Shown here piece by piece: positions 45,668 through 57,049 of a stretch of DNA of 64,000 bases (its first letter is position 1; every line of letters starts with the position of its first letter). A model generated the notes under the pieces. The model made no database searches. It worked only from the letters and a program-made list of their open reading frames with translations, and was not told where the DNA came from. Both the position numbers and the translations under genes were made by a program. Origin of the DNA: Desarmillaria ectypa (Eukaryota; Basidiomycota; Agaricomycetes; Agaricales; Physalacriaceae); assembly GCA_030407005.1 (NCBI GenBank), contig JAUDYN010000005.1:992001-1056000 (forward strand). The letters run 5' to 3'.

Positions 45668-47857
45668 ATGCCACCAGGTCCAGCGTACAACTGGCTCTGC
45701 GTTCTTTCGTCTGCTGCTGACATTCTTGGCCATGTGGCACGTATAAGAGCTTCGCAGATTGCTGGGCAGCGTTCAGTACTTGCTGCAAGGTCAAAAAATC
45801 GCGACACGCCAGTGCGGGACGAAAAGAAAATCAAAATCGAGGAGAATGTACGACCGCTTGAAGGTGAACAACTGGAGGTGTTGGTGAGTCTGAACACGTT
45901 TTGTTAGGTTCTTTTTACTCAAAATAATGAAAGACTGAACCAGTCACGTCGGCTGCAGTCTCCATCCTTCCTCAGGAATTCCCAGCAGACGTGAAAAATG
46001 TGGAGGTGCATCCAAATGAATAATCGACTTTTATTCCCTGCTTGATATTTGCTAGATACTACCCACAAATGAAATGATACCAACTCACCGTGAGGACTCG
46101 TTGGTAGAGCCAATTTCCTACGAGACGGTGCCCTCGACGCAGCCGAATTATGCAGAAGAAATACAACCACCTCTAGTTCTTCCGACGCGTCACCTATCTT
46201 CGTCCAAAGTCCCGTCGTCACGTATTGGACGGCTCTTCCACTACGGAGGCTCGTTTCCATTCATTCTCCCATTACACCTAATGACCATTCCTCAGGGCTC
46301 GCTGCCTCCCTCAGTTACGGTGCTGCTTCAGAATTGCTCCGTCGAACCAGTGACAGTCAGAACTCTGAAGGCTCTATCATGATGACCGAGGCCAACATAA
46401 AGCGGCTCGTCTCCAAGCTCTCGCAGATGCGCGGAGCAGCGCTCAAGTTGGGCCAATTTCTTAGCATACAAGGTCTGTTTCGTGCTTGTCGTAGATGGAT
46501 GTATTTTTTTCTGATGAGCCAACCTTAGACACCCACCTCCTTCCCCCGGAAGTAGATAAAATATTCCGGAGGGTGCAGGATAGCGCGCATTATATGCCGG
46601 ATTGGCAAATGGAGGTGCGCCTTGAATTACCCACTGCGAGTTTGCATCCTAATTATGACGACAGAGAGTGTTGCGAAATTCTCTGGGGCCAGATTGGGCT
46701 TCGCATTTTGACTCTTTTGACCGCATCCCTTTTGCAGCAGCGTCGATAGGTCAAGTACATAGCGCCGTTCTCACAGCGTCTGCTTCGCCCACGGGCGAGC
46801 CGTATCAAGTAGCAGTCAAAGTCCAGTTCCCCAATATCGCCGCCTCGATAGACAGTGATCTGGGCTATATCAAGCTCTTGTTGACCGCGGGCAAGTTTCT
46901 ACCGAAAGGTCTCTTTCTGGACAAGACCGTTTCTGTGAATACTTTCTTTCAAGTTTGCCAGTTCTAGTGCTGATTTGGGTTATGCGAAGGTAATGAAACA
47001 GGAACTGGCAGATGAATGCGATTACTCCCGGGAGGCTTCATTCCTGCGTACTTTTGGATCACCAGAGTACCTTGGAAATGATCTGCGTTTCAAGATCCCT
47101 TGGGTGTGGGAAGGAAGTACTGACCGTGTTCTCGTCATGGAACGCATCGACGGGATCAGCGTCGGGGAGGCAGACGTCAAGGCCTTGTCCCAGCCAGATC
47201 GCGACACCGTACGTCCTGCTATCGATACACTTTTCCCTATTTACTCTCTAAGCAGATCGCGGCTTGCGTGATTGAACTCTGTCTGAAGGAGCTTCTCGAG
47301 TTCCGGATGATGCAGACTGATCCCAACTGGACGAATTTCTTGTGGGATGCGCGTACGAGGCGGATTGGGTTGGTAGATTTCGGTGCTACACAATTGTATT
47401 CCAAAGAGTTCATGGACGGATGGTTGAGGTTGCTTCAGGCAGCTGCTTCTGATGACTGGGATGCTTGTGTTGAGTGGAGTTTGAAGGTAGGCTATCTCAC
47501 CGGCCAGGAGAATCAGGTTCGTTAGCTTACGCTGCAATGTTTCCCTGGCTGATATATGTTTTATAGATAATGCTGAATGCACATGTGAAATCCATGACAC
47601 TCCTTGCCGCGCCCTTCAAATCGTCGACTCCTCAGCCGTACACATTTGGCCGTAGTACGGACTGGGCAGATATCACAGCTCAAATACGGGACAATATCCC
47701 GGTGATGTTGGAGCACAGGCTCACACCCCCGCCGCAGGAGACGTACAGCTTGAACAGAAAGCTCAGTGGTGCGTTCCTCCTCGCGTCGAGGCTCGAGGCG
47801 ACTGTCAATACGAAGGATATTTGGGATCGTCTCGTGGGTCAATATACGTTTAGTTAG
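45668..47857 (+). CDS. COQ8: Coenzyme Q biosynthesis atypical kinase/ATPase
   Basis: Coq8/Abc1 (ADCK3 family) supports the CoQ synthesis complex on the matrix side of the mitochondrial inner membrane. The family signature KxGQ is seen in MRGAALKLGQFLSIQD, the Ala-rich nucleotide loop in PFAAASIGQVHSAV, the lysine in YQVAVKVQFPNI, the ELADECDYSREASF block, then the MQTDPNWTNFLWD catalytic region and VDFGAT in place of DFG. Introns include one that joins SIQ to DTHLLPPE and one of 60 bp before VMKQELADEC. The intron 46249-46295, joining FHYG to GLAASLSYG, has a GC donor. The N-terminal about 150 residues are poorly conserved. It ends VGQYTFS. Confidence 0.93.
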
Positions 47858-47948
47858 TTTAGAGAATTAGACGAAATGCCAACCCTGAACTTTAATTTTT
47901 CATGCGGCCGATCTCTCTGTTTACCTTCACCTTCACTTGAAAGTCAAC

Positions 47949-48818
47949 ATGAACACCTTTCATTCATTAGTCGATATCTCCAAGCCTTCGCTATTCCTTT
48001 CCCTTGCAGCAATAACCTTCAATCCAACCGCCTGGAACATCGTCGCGAGAAACGGTGCGCCTCATTTTTTCCCCCGTCGTCGCCCTCACACTCTCTCCAG
48101 AGTACAGAAACAAGACCATCACGCGCATTTTCGGTGGCAACCCAAAGGCGGGATGCTACTTTCTCGCCGTGATGATTTTTTCGTTCGGGATGGTACGGGA
48201 TTATCTGTACGTCGACCCTCGCACTCCCCGGTGGCTCTTGCCTGACTGCCACGCGTAGGTTTCATGCTGCGCTGGCAGAGCAGCCAAAGGTGGAACTGCT
48301 ACCAGAGCTGTATAGCAAGGCACTGCCGCTGGCACTGATGGGTACAGGGCAACTGTTGGTGGTGTCGTCGACGTGGGCGCTGGGTATCACTGGCACGTTT
48401 TTGGGAGACTATTTTGGTATTCTCATGGATAACAGGGTCGAAGGGTACGTTGTTTCTATATCCTCCGTTGCTGTTCTTCATCATTAACGTGCACTAGATT
48501 CCCGTTCAACGTCCTGAATGACCCCATGTACGTTGGGAGCACCATGTGTTTCCTTGGTGGGGCGCTGTGGTCAGTCTTGTTCCCCGTTGTCCTCCTGCTC
48601 TCACTGAATCTTTGGATACAGGGAATCTTCCCCAGCAGGGCTGTTCATCACACTTTACGTATACATTGTCTATATTATCGCTCTACGATTTGAAGGGTAC
48701 GTAGCCCGGCCTTACCACAACATGTGTTACTCATTTCCTACATTTTAGGCCCTTCACCGACATGATATACTCAAAACATGCCGAAGAGCAAGCCAAGGCA
48801 TCCAAGAAAGATCAATGA
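47949..48818 (+). CDS. OPI3: Phospholipid N-methyltransferase, OPI3 type
   Basis: It performs the last two methylations from phosphatidyl-monomethylethanolamine to phosphatidylcholine in the ER membrane. Multi-exon; pieces read MNTFHSLVDISKPSLFLSLA, EYRNKTITRIFGGNPKAGCY, then hydrophobic helices, then the SAM/substrate motif GDYFGILMDNRVEGFPFNVL, DPMYVGSTMCFLGGALW, and a final helix and SKHAEEQAKASKKDQ tail with an ER-like basic end. The length (about 200 residues) fits the one-domain OPI3/PEMT family, not the longer CHO2. It begins only 91 bp after the COQ8 stop, in the same direction. Confidence 0.92.
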
Positions 48819-49127
48819 ATTTATGACGCGACATACTGACTCTCATCAGTCATATTCTAATTTCCGGGAAGCAGGCTGGTTTCAACTCCAGTGTGGATTC
48901 CCTAATATCACTCTCTTGGATTCCGTACGTATATACATCACAGAAGTATGATGTCTAGCTTTTGCTACTGTGTATGAACTCACCAACTTTACTTGACTAT
49001 CAAGGATACGACTTCAACGCTGTCTGAACGGACTAACCTATTTCACAACAACACCAGGCATAAAATACACCATACATACATGTCAAAACTGATACACCAA
49101 AAATAGAATGGGACACCCCGAATGCAC
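48819..49127. other. Intergenic between convergent OPI3 and NTO1
   Basis: A 309-bp stretch that probably holds the 3' UTRs. No other feature is seen. Confidence 0.5.
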
Positions 49128-52100
49128 TCAACTCACATCCATATCAACATCGCCTTCAGCATCAGCATCAGCATCGGCATCAGCGTCGGCATCAGCATCA
49201 GCATCAGCGTCGTAGTTCGCATTTTCCAAAACCGTGTGCTCCAGGCCTGTGTCCCTGCTCGTGCTAGCCACAGGTTCTGGATTAGCCACCTCCATTTCCT
49301 TCCTCTTTTCACCTTCAGTATCACTTTCCATCTCCTCGAACGCAATCCTGGAAGCCCCATTTAATAATAAACCCTCAGAAGGAAATTAAGACGTACTGAA
49401 ACGCTTCTTGGCACTCCCGCAACAGCTTAGTTCGACTTTTCCAGTTCTGTCTCCGCGACGTCGGAGATATCATGTCTTCATCCAGTTCTGCAATACACAT
49501 GAACCTAACTCTAGCGGCCCTCAAGAAAGTAGCGTACCTTTATGCTCACCCAGCATTTTCAGATGCTCCACGGTCACAAATTGCCATGACTTTTCCTTAT
49601 CGAAGAAATTGACTGTATAAAAGTGGATATCATCTGTCATCCGCTTCGTTTTTCTGTACTTTGCCACAAACTCCTTCTTCCTGTTGAGAATTTTCTCCGG
49701 TAGCTCTGGATGATCCTCGTCATATATAACTGCTGGCCACCATGGGTAGGTTCCTGCCAAAAAATATTAGAGCTGATATGGTATCAGAAATAAAGACGTC
49801 GACATACCAGCCTTTGCCCAGACTGAAAGAAGAATAATAATGTGAATCTACTAGGGCTTAAATTTGTGGGAAACTTACCCAAGGTGCCGCTTTCCAACTT
49901 CTCGCCAGGTTTGAGATTGATGTTCCCGAGTGTACGATCAAACGGCGGGGGCCCCTCGTTAAGCGCCTTCCGCTGCTTGTTCTTCGCACGACGACTAGTG
50001 GGTGTAACAATTTCCTCAACGATGAAGCCACCTCTATCCTGATCTTCGATGACGTTGTAGTTGGGCATGAGCTTGAGATCGTCGACATTACGACCATATC
50101 GATCCCTGACTTGACGGGCCTCTTCAATTCGTTTCCGGATCAACTCTAGCTCAGAATCTGAAGGCGGACCAGCATCCTTTGTTGTATTCTTCGGTTGGAC
50201 GACATTCGCCGCTTCAGTGACTGGAACAACCTCGGATATAGTAGTTTCCTCTGCCGGAATATCACCCTCTGTCCCAGTATCACCCGCTGCCCGAGTCCCA
50301 ACCTTGTCAGACGCGTCCGAAGCGGGAGCTTCTACTGGAGCAGCATCCTCCATCTCAACGTCTGCTTGTTGACCACTGATATCTCCAGGTTCAATGTCCT
50401 CCTGAACGGCTTCTTCCTGGCGAGGCATAATATCAGCTTCTGTTTGTGTAGATTCTGGCTCAACATTCACAGCTTCGGACTGCAACTCCGGCACAACTTC
50501 AGGCGGGTGAATAACGTCAGTCGGGGTGTCGACGCCAGCCATTGGCATATCATCGTCACCTAGCTGGGCAGATGGAACAGTTTGGGGAGCAGCTTCAAGT
50601 TGGACCGTGGCGTCTGCCTCTGGAGACGTTTGCACCTGAATGTCGGCTGCTGGTTCTATGCCGGCACCGACGTCGATCTGGTCACCCAAGCCAGCATCCA
50701 ATATATCACGAGACGTTTGCACCTGCATGTAGGCTTCTGGTTCCATGCTAGCATCAATGTTGACCTGGTCGCCCAAAGCGGCATCCGGTATATCATGAGT
50801 ATCGACCTCTGCACAGGTTTGGCCGTCATCGTCCGCATGATCCTGTAAAAGATCAGTATGGATCTTGCTGTTGTCTGGAAGGGCCTGGGTGTCGGCATAA
50901 AATTGCGTAGCGATCTGCTGAGGCTCAGTATCGACTTCAGGAGGTTGTGCGTCCACTTGTGGAAGATGGGTATGGGCTTCATCGGCCTCAATTTCGCGGA
51001 CTTCGTGAATTTGAAGTTCAGGAACCTCGTTAATTTCTGGTTCGAGGACTTCGTTGATCTCAGGTTCATGAACCTCGTCGACCTCGGGATGAACTTGGGT
51101 ATCAACTTCTATTGTACGAACTTCGGTATCGGCATGAAGTTTGGCACTGATCTTTGCCTCAGCTTTAGATTGGGAATTGATGCTAATATCAGGTTCGACG
51201 TCATTCCCGATTTCCGTTTCAGAAGTGCTTGCTTGGCGATCTGTTAGAACATAGGCAATTTGCTCTAATTTGATGCTAGCCGTACGATCCGGGGTGGCAG
51301 AACGTCGGGTGTCCACCACTATAGGCTCGTCCCTCACCGCTGAAACAGGTAAATCAATAACCATGGGGCTCTGCACGTCTTCTGGCAACGGGGAGAAATC
51401 TCTGGGTCTGGATGGTGAGGGAGGTGTCGGCATGTCTTGAGACATCTGTGAAGGATCACGCTGTGGCGATGGCACCATTGGTGTGAGTGGTGGTTCTGTT
51501 GTGACATCAAGAGGTCCTTGTGGTGGCTCCTCCTCATGTTCTTCATCGAGAGTCACATCCGGCCCGTCTAGTAGAGGCCCTGCCGTAGACACTTCTGCAG
51601 GCCTTTCCTTCACATCGCCCTCCGACGGGGTTTCTGCTGGTACTTCCTCTTCTACATGTTCTGTTGGAGTGGCTGGCAGATCTTGAGGAAGGATGTTGCT
51701 CTCCGTGCTCAGTGTCAGGTTCTCGGATTCGCCTGTACTGAAAACACCCAAAGAGGATTTTGCGCGGCCTAGAGAGGATGAAGTCATGGTAGGCGAATTC
51801 AGGCAGGCAAGCTAGTCAAAATGACACGCACTCTTCCTCCCTTGCTGGGCTGGGAAGGGACATACAATTAGCCAAAGGCCTGTGAAACATACGAGATACA
51901 GAACATACACTTCTTCAATGGCACTGGTGTTGGTTGTGGCGCAGTTAGCGTCGACGATCTTCCGCCACGCTTCTGGCCCTCAGGCAAGATCCATCCAGCT
52001 TCGAACATCAGGAACGAGTCTCTGTGTCCAACAGAATCGACCAAAAGGGGCGTACTCATTTGCCCGCTTGGCAAGTATTGTAGAACCGACGTGGATGAGG

Positions 52101-54935
52101 TCGCTTCTGGCTGACCATCTGAACCCTCCTGACCTTGGCCTTGCTCATCCAGCTCATTATCTGTTGTATTCGATGTAGTACGGCGACTTCTCTTTGGCGG
52201 ACGAGATTCGGCGTTGACAGCTTCGAGAGCTGCTTGTTCAGCGCGCCTAGCTTCTCTCCGAGCATTCTCCGCCTTGCGATCACGCTTCCTTTTCATGGTA
52301 CCAGGCCTCTTTTCTTTAGATGGCGGTGGAGGTTTTATCTGACCAAGTTCGTAACTGAAGAGGGAAGAAAGGGGATCCTCGTTGATGATGTACTGCACAT
52401 CGTCCTGCACGACTTCTTTGGATAGGAGAAGTTCCAGCATCGGAAGAGGCGTTTCAAGATCCCCAATCTCGGGTTTTGCATGCGTAACATCCACCTCCAT
52501 AGCATTCATGTCCGCTGCAGAATCGCGATTCTGTCCAGGTTCCACCTTGGGATTGTCTACTTGCATCTCATTTTCTGTCGGGGCGCGTGCAGAGGGTGTG
52601 GACTGTGGAACGTCAACCTCCATGGCGCCCTCTGCCGGAGTGTATTCGGATAACTGAGGTAGACACTGTTCGCGAAGCTCCTTGAAGATAGGCTCCGCAG
52701 CGTTAAGAATCCGTTTAGCTGTGTTGGAATAAGGCGATCCGGCCTTGTTATAAGCAATGGCATTATTGCAGACGAGATAAATATCATCCTAGATTCAGAC
52801 GTCAGTTGAGCTCAAAGAATTAGATAGAAGTAGCACTTTGAAGGCTTGGAAGTCCCAATATTCATGCCGATCTAATTTTCCTTCAATTATATTCCAGCAC
52901 ATGGGATGCTTGATGATGTCAAAATAATCCGGAACCTTGAGCTTCGAAACTGGATTCTGAAAATACCCATTTTTATCAACGCTATATGTGATTTTTTGAG
53001 ATCATGAACTCATCTCCGTAAGAACCACTCACCCTACAATATGTTCAAAAGCAGAGCGTAGTCGTGGCTCATGAGGGAATATGAATTTTGACAAAACATC
53101 TTGGATGAGGTGTAACTGATCAAGTTTACGCATCTCTCGTTTGTAGCTCTTGACGGACAGGCGCTTGACATAGTCAAGATCCTTGCGCAGACGTTTAAGC
53201 ATCTGTCAATAAGTTCAGGTATGAAAGATTAAAAAGTAAGTGTTGAGCTTTACGGTCTTCTTCTGAATTTTGTCGGCGGTAGTCTGGGATTGATTTCTTG
53301 TGCTAGAAGGCCAAGCCTCCAAATGTAGTCGCTTCAAAAGGGGCGCGCCTCTCCTCGCTTCCCTCTTAAGACTCCAATATTTGCACACGAGAATGATAAA
53401 TTCGACCTTTTTGCGCACGTTAATCCTCCCGATGTATTGGGCGATCCTATCTACGATGATCCACGGAACAAGAGGCGCTCCTGTCTGAAAAGCCTTGGCA
53501 TGGGCACGAGCAGTGTTAGAGATCTTCTCGACGCTCTGTTCTTCTTCAGTCTTTGCTGTCTCTCGAGCGGCTTTTTGCGCCGGCTGATTACGAAGATGAG
53601 TACTTACAACGAAGACCACTGCAGATCACGTACGGTAAGGTGTTTGTCGCAGTAGCATCTGAGTGTCCCCACAGGTTCGGAGCCTTGAAGATTTTTCATG
53701 GGAAGCAGAAATTTCTCTTTCCGGGCACAAGTCACATGGAAAGGTGTGTAACAGTTTTTGATGGTACATTGTATGCATGCTCCCGTTCGAATTTTGCATA
53801 CGCTGCATTTCTGCGACGGACTGCGTTAGCGCTCATGAAGTCAGAGGACAGATTGTGTAGATAGTACCAGTCTCTTCATCCTGTCCATAAGCTTGTCCTC
53901 GAACGCGATTGTTGGGTCCATGTAAACCTCGTTTTGGACGGTCATCTCTGGAATCCACATGGCACATAGAAGGTGAACCCATTGCCCATGGTCAGTCATC
54001 TTGAACGCGCCACCCTCATTTGGACATAGAAAGCATTCCTAGGAGTAAATGTCAGGAAGAATTACCGGGCGAGTTGTGCATGAAACTGACAACAGGTGTT
54101 TCTGGGGAGGTGCTACACTTGCGACACAACCAAATGCCTTCGGGAATGTAGGGAACACCATAGCATTCTAGACATATAGCAATTTCAGGAGGTGTTCGGG
54201 TGGTAGGCTACGCGCTGACGCACCTTGATGTACAGCCAAATTGCATCCATCGCAAAACACGATGGCATTGCTATTCTCACCCTCTGCATCGTCGCATATC
54301 GCGCAGGTAGAATCTTCTGAGGGCATATCGAAATGGGGTTTAGGAATGTTTTTGGTCTGATAGATCAAGTTCAATATCCACAGCAATGCAGAACGGTATT
54401 ACAACGCGCACCAAATTGTACCACTCCTTCTCCAATCTGTCCATGATAATCTCAAACGTCTCGTAAGAAACGGTGTCCACCTGCATCTTCTTCCTGTCCG
54501 CATTCACGGCAATCAACCATTCCTCGTCTATCAGGTCAATGAGCATCTGTATCCCAAAACGCGAATACTGTATACCTTGTTCATCCATATCATACTCGAC
54601 TTGTGTGGCGAGGTCCAATTCCAATGGTTCTTAAGGCGATGTTCAGCATCGAGCAAGTAATCTTTATCCGCGAAAACGAACCAATATGACGAACGTAGTG
54701 GTCAGGTCTTTGATAGTTTGACAGATCGTTAACTGAAAACTGGAATTTTCAGCAACAGTTAACAGGAAAAGACGCGTGGATTCGGCGTACATCCATAAGC
54801 CTTCATTTGGTTGTCGTGAACGCCATTATTAACCTTTGAAGACTCTTCAACTTTTTCGAACTCTGCGACCGGTAGGGCCAGCGGTGGTGGTTGCATTGGT
54901 GCCACAGATTCGGAGGCTCGATTACCACGCGCCAT
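49128..54935 (-). CDS. NTO1: NTO1/BRPF-type chromatin reader (PHD-knuckle-PHD, bromodomain, PWWP)
   Basis: Scaffold of NuA3-like histone H3 acetyltransferase complexes. From the N-terminus: [15 protein letters not shown]; an EPL1-like part ([19 protein letters not shown]); PHD1 ([20 protein letters not shown], then [17 protein letters not shown]); a zinc knuckle ([12 protein letters not shown]); PHD2 ([20 protein letters not shown]). Next is a bromodomain near 53000-52650 ([38 protein letters not shown]). A very long acidic, repetitive linker (52600-49930) follows, then a PWWP domain ([20 protein letters not shown]) and an Asp-Ala repeat tail. Such PWWP readers bind methylated H3K36. More than ten introns; the start Met at 54935 follows from continuity with the conserved block. 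Confidence 0.9.
49155..49212 (-). repeat. Hexanucleotide repeat encoding (Asp-Ala)n
   Basis: Tandem copies of a 6-bp unit (GCATCA/GCGTCG/GCATCG on the + strand) encode an alternating Asp-Ala run close to the C-terminus of the NTO1-type protein, just before EGDVDMDVS. It should be length-variable between strains. Confidence 0.88.
50640..51170 (-). repeat. Degenerate acidic repeats in the NTO1-type linker
   Basis: The linker between bromodomain and PWWP carries two repeat families. One is a 9- to 11-residue unit ([20 protein letters not shown] and similar) at about 50990-51090. The other is a unit of about 30 residues present twice ([20 protein letters not shown] and [20 protein letters not shown]), at about 50650-50800. 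They point to recent internal duplication of an acidic disordered region. Confidence 0.75.
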
Positions 54936-55049
54936 TGTGGGACGCCCAATTGGCCCGTGTAAAAGGCGTTGCGGTCGTTGTCGCTCGTTTGTAATAAGGC
55001 CAGCTTCATATTTGTTTATTATTATTGTTTAAGCCTTATCTTAATCAGC

Positions 55050-55130
55050 CGCCTAGCTCAGTTAGTTTGAGTGTCCTGCTTATATTCTTTATGTTAGATA
55101 TCTTAGGTTCGTTCCCCACTTCGCCACTCA
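55050..55130 (+). other. tRNA-like sequence (A-box and B-box), probably decayed
   Basis: The stretch contains TAGCTCAGTTAG, a good match to a tRNA D-arm / polymerase III A-box, and GGTTCGTTCCCC about 45 bp later, close to a T-arm / B-box (GGTTCGAnTCC) but with the invariant A replaced. Acceptor and anticodon arms do not pair well by eye, so this is more likely a tRNA relic or a tRNA-derived SINE head than a working tRNA. Confidence 0.35.
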
Positions 55131-55528
55131 CAATTTATTTTCATTTTTTCTATTAGCCCCATGCGCGCATAGTACTACCATAATCTTACCACTTGGATAA
55201 AACTCGGAGAGCTGAAACTCCAGAGTGGCCCCTCGGCGCTGTCGCTCAATGTATTTGTCACAATGTGGTGTGCGCTGCAGAGCAATTCGAGGTCCATTAT
55301 GTGATCTACTTGAAATAATACTGTTGAGTCGCGATGCCTTGACTAGGCTAATCTGTCCCTAGGGCAAGATTACTTCTGTGATCTCCTTCTGGTAATAATA
55401 AAACAAAGCGTCATTCAGTCATTTAGTCAATGTTTCTGTGCGGTGCAATGATTACTTCCTGTCAAGCAGCAAAGGAATTAGGACATCCCGGCGTAGTGCC
55501 ATGTGAGAACTCCGTGATATATACAATA
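55131..55528. other. Intergenic, nothing recognised
   Basis: About 400 bp between the tRNA-like element and the F-box gene stop. No motif or coding potential is seen. Confidence 0.5.
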
Positions 55529-57049
55529 CTAGTGGTCTGCTCGTTCTTCCACGACTACCCTCCCAACCACCTTAACCTCCTTTCTCACCGCTTCCTCGAT
55601 ATCCTCTGCGTTTCCGCAGCAAGACTGTACCATTCCCAATATTCGTATTTCTCTGACAGCGTCAAAAGCACTTCCAAGCCATGCTGCCAATACTCCAACA
55701 CCAACCTTCACTTCCAGCAGCTCCATTTCCACCACCTTCACAAGTCTCAGCGTCATCCGTACGCCATTCGACGGCCTGGTTTCGACTCTTGACAGCCATC
55801 CCTTATCAACTCGGACCCGTATGATCACCACGGGCCTGATTTCCTGCTCTCTGAAACATTCTCTCATCACCCTCAACACTGCGCCTGTTCCTTCCCAATC
55901 CAGCCCTCGTCTTGGTGTGCGTCTGGGGAACGTCCGTACCTCCTTCAAGCTTGGTAGAGGCCCTTGCACAATGTGTAGGAGGATCCTCCACGGAGCCTCG
56001 ACACGCAGCAGCTCCGTTAATTTCGGGATAGGCGCAGATGGTCCAGGTATGTACTGCTCCTCGTCAGACAATGTGAGTGTCCTTAACTTGGGTAACAGTG
56101 CGAGAAACGCGATGAGATCATCGATGGTAATATCCGGACACACAGCAACACACAGCTCTTCGATACCCGACGCGTATTGAGCGACTGTGGGGAGCAACGC
56201 AGTCCACATGTGTCCAGCGAGGCTGATATGGGATATGGTCAAAGAAGTGATGACAGTCAGAACGGATAGCGTCCATTGGGAGAGTGGGGGAAGTAAGAGC
56301 ATAGACGATTGGATGTCCAAGGAGTGTAATTCATTGGGAATGATAGCTTCGTCGACGAGGATAGTCGAGGTACCCATCTTGACGCGCCGAAATATCCAAT
56401 CTGGCCCTCGTATCGCCGTGCGCTTGCTGGTGGTCAAGACATTCGATGGGTAACCTCGTCCCGCACGAGAAAATTGATAGGCGTAATTCATTACTTTACC
56501 ATCCACTATGCACAGATATGTGCATGATTTTTCCAGTGCCAGATTAAGGAGATCGCCAATGGCAGATGTCCATGAAGCCAACAATGTATCTGTAACGTTG
56601 ACACTACCACTGTTCCAGTCTCTGCCGCGGAACCTCAATGTTATCTTTTTGACAGATTTGAGCTTCAAGAGAAGACTCTGCAATCGTCGGACGGTTGTAA
56701 TGATGGTAGCCGGTGAAGGCGCTTCACTTTCCGGAAGCGCGTCGTCAAACGTGCATACCAGATGCCTGATTGACGGGACAAACAGAGCGACCCGGAGACC
56801 AGATATCGCATCTGGACGGAGTTCAGTGACGTTTCGAAGGGTAAAGCTGCAGGTCTCCGTAGGATGGCTGATGCCAAAGCGAGATAGATACTGTGTGAGA
56901 CAAATGTCGTGCAGGCGTTCGCACGTAAGAGAAATTGTGAACAGCTGTGGGACTTGGTCCTCATCAAAATGTTCTCCAAAGATCTTGTATAGAAGCTCAT
57001 TGGGTAGCTCAAGCAGGGGGAATGTCATGGTTGTCCTTATCTCGTGCAC
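55529..57049 (-). CDS. F-box protein with LRR-like C-terminal region
   Basis: A single-exon gene of 506 residues. An F-box lies at the N-terminus, residues 8-50: MTFPLLELPNELLYKIFGEH, then ISLTCERLHDICL. It would bind Skp1 in an SCF ubiquitin ligase. The rest shows irregular leucine-rich repeats (LHSLDIQSSMLLLPPLSQW, ITSLTISHISLAG, LPKLRTLTLSDEEQYIPG), a common layout in the expanded agaricomycete F-box families. The second Met (57028, MTFPLLELP) matches family starts better than the first. The substrate is unknown. Confidence 0.8.
   Translation of the reverse strand: MHEIRTTMTFPLLELPNELLYKIFGEHFDEDQVPQLFTISLTCERLHDICLTQYLSRFGISHPTETCSFTLRNVTELRPDAISGLRVALFVPSIRHLVCTFDDALPESEAPSPATIITTVRRLQSLLLKLKSVKKITLRFRGRDWNSGSVNVTDTLLASWTSAIGDLLNLALEKSCTYLCIVDGKVMNYAYQFSRAGRGYPSNVLTTSKRTAIRGPDWIFRRVKMGTSTILVDEAIIPNELHSLDIQSSMLLLPPLSQWTLSVLTVITSLTISHISLAGHMWTALLPTVAQYASGIEELCVAVCPDITIDDLIAFLALLPKLRTLTLSDEEQYIPGPSAPIPKLTELLRVEAPWRILLHIVQGPLPSLKEVRTFPRRTPRRGLDWEGTGAVLRVMRECFREQEIRPVVIIRVRVDKGWLSRVETRPSNGVRMTLRLVKVVEMELLEVKVGVGVLAAWLGSAFDAVREIRILGMVQSCCGNAEDIEEAVRKEVKVVGRVVVEERADH

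Noticed and set aside
45668..47857. COQ8 as a pseudogene because of several frame changes
   Set aside because: All frame changes are explained by short introns that restore the family motifs, one with a GC donor.
50656..51105. 149-codon frame rich in Arg, Thr and Phe on the - strand
   Set aside because: Shadow of the repetitive acidic linker of the NTO1-type gene.
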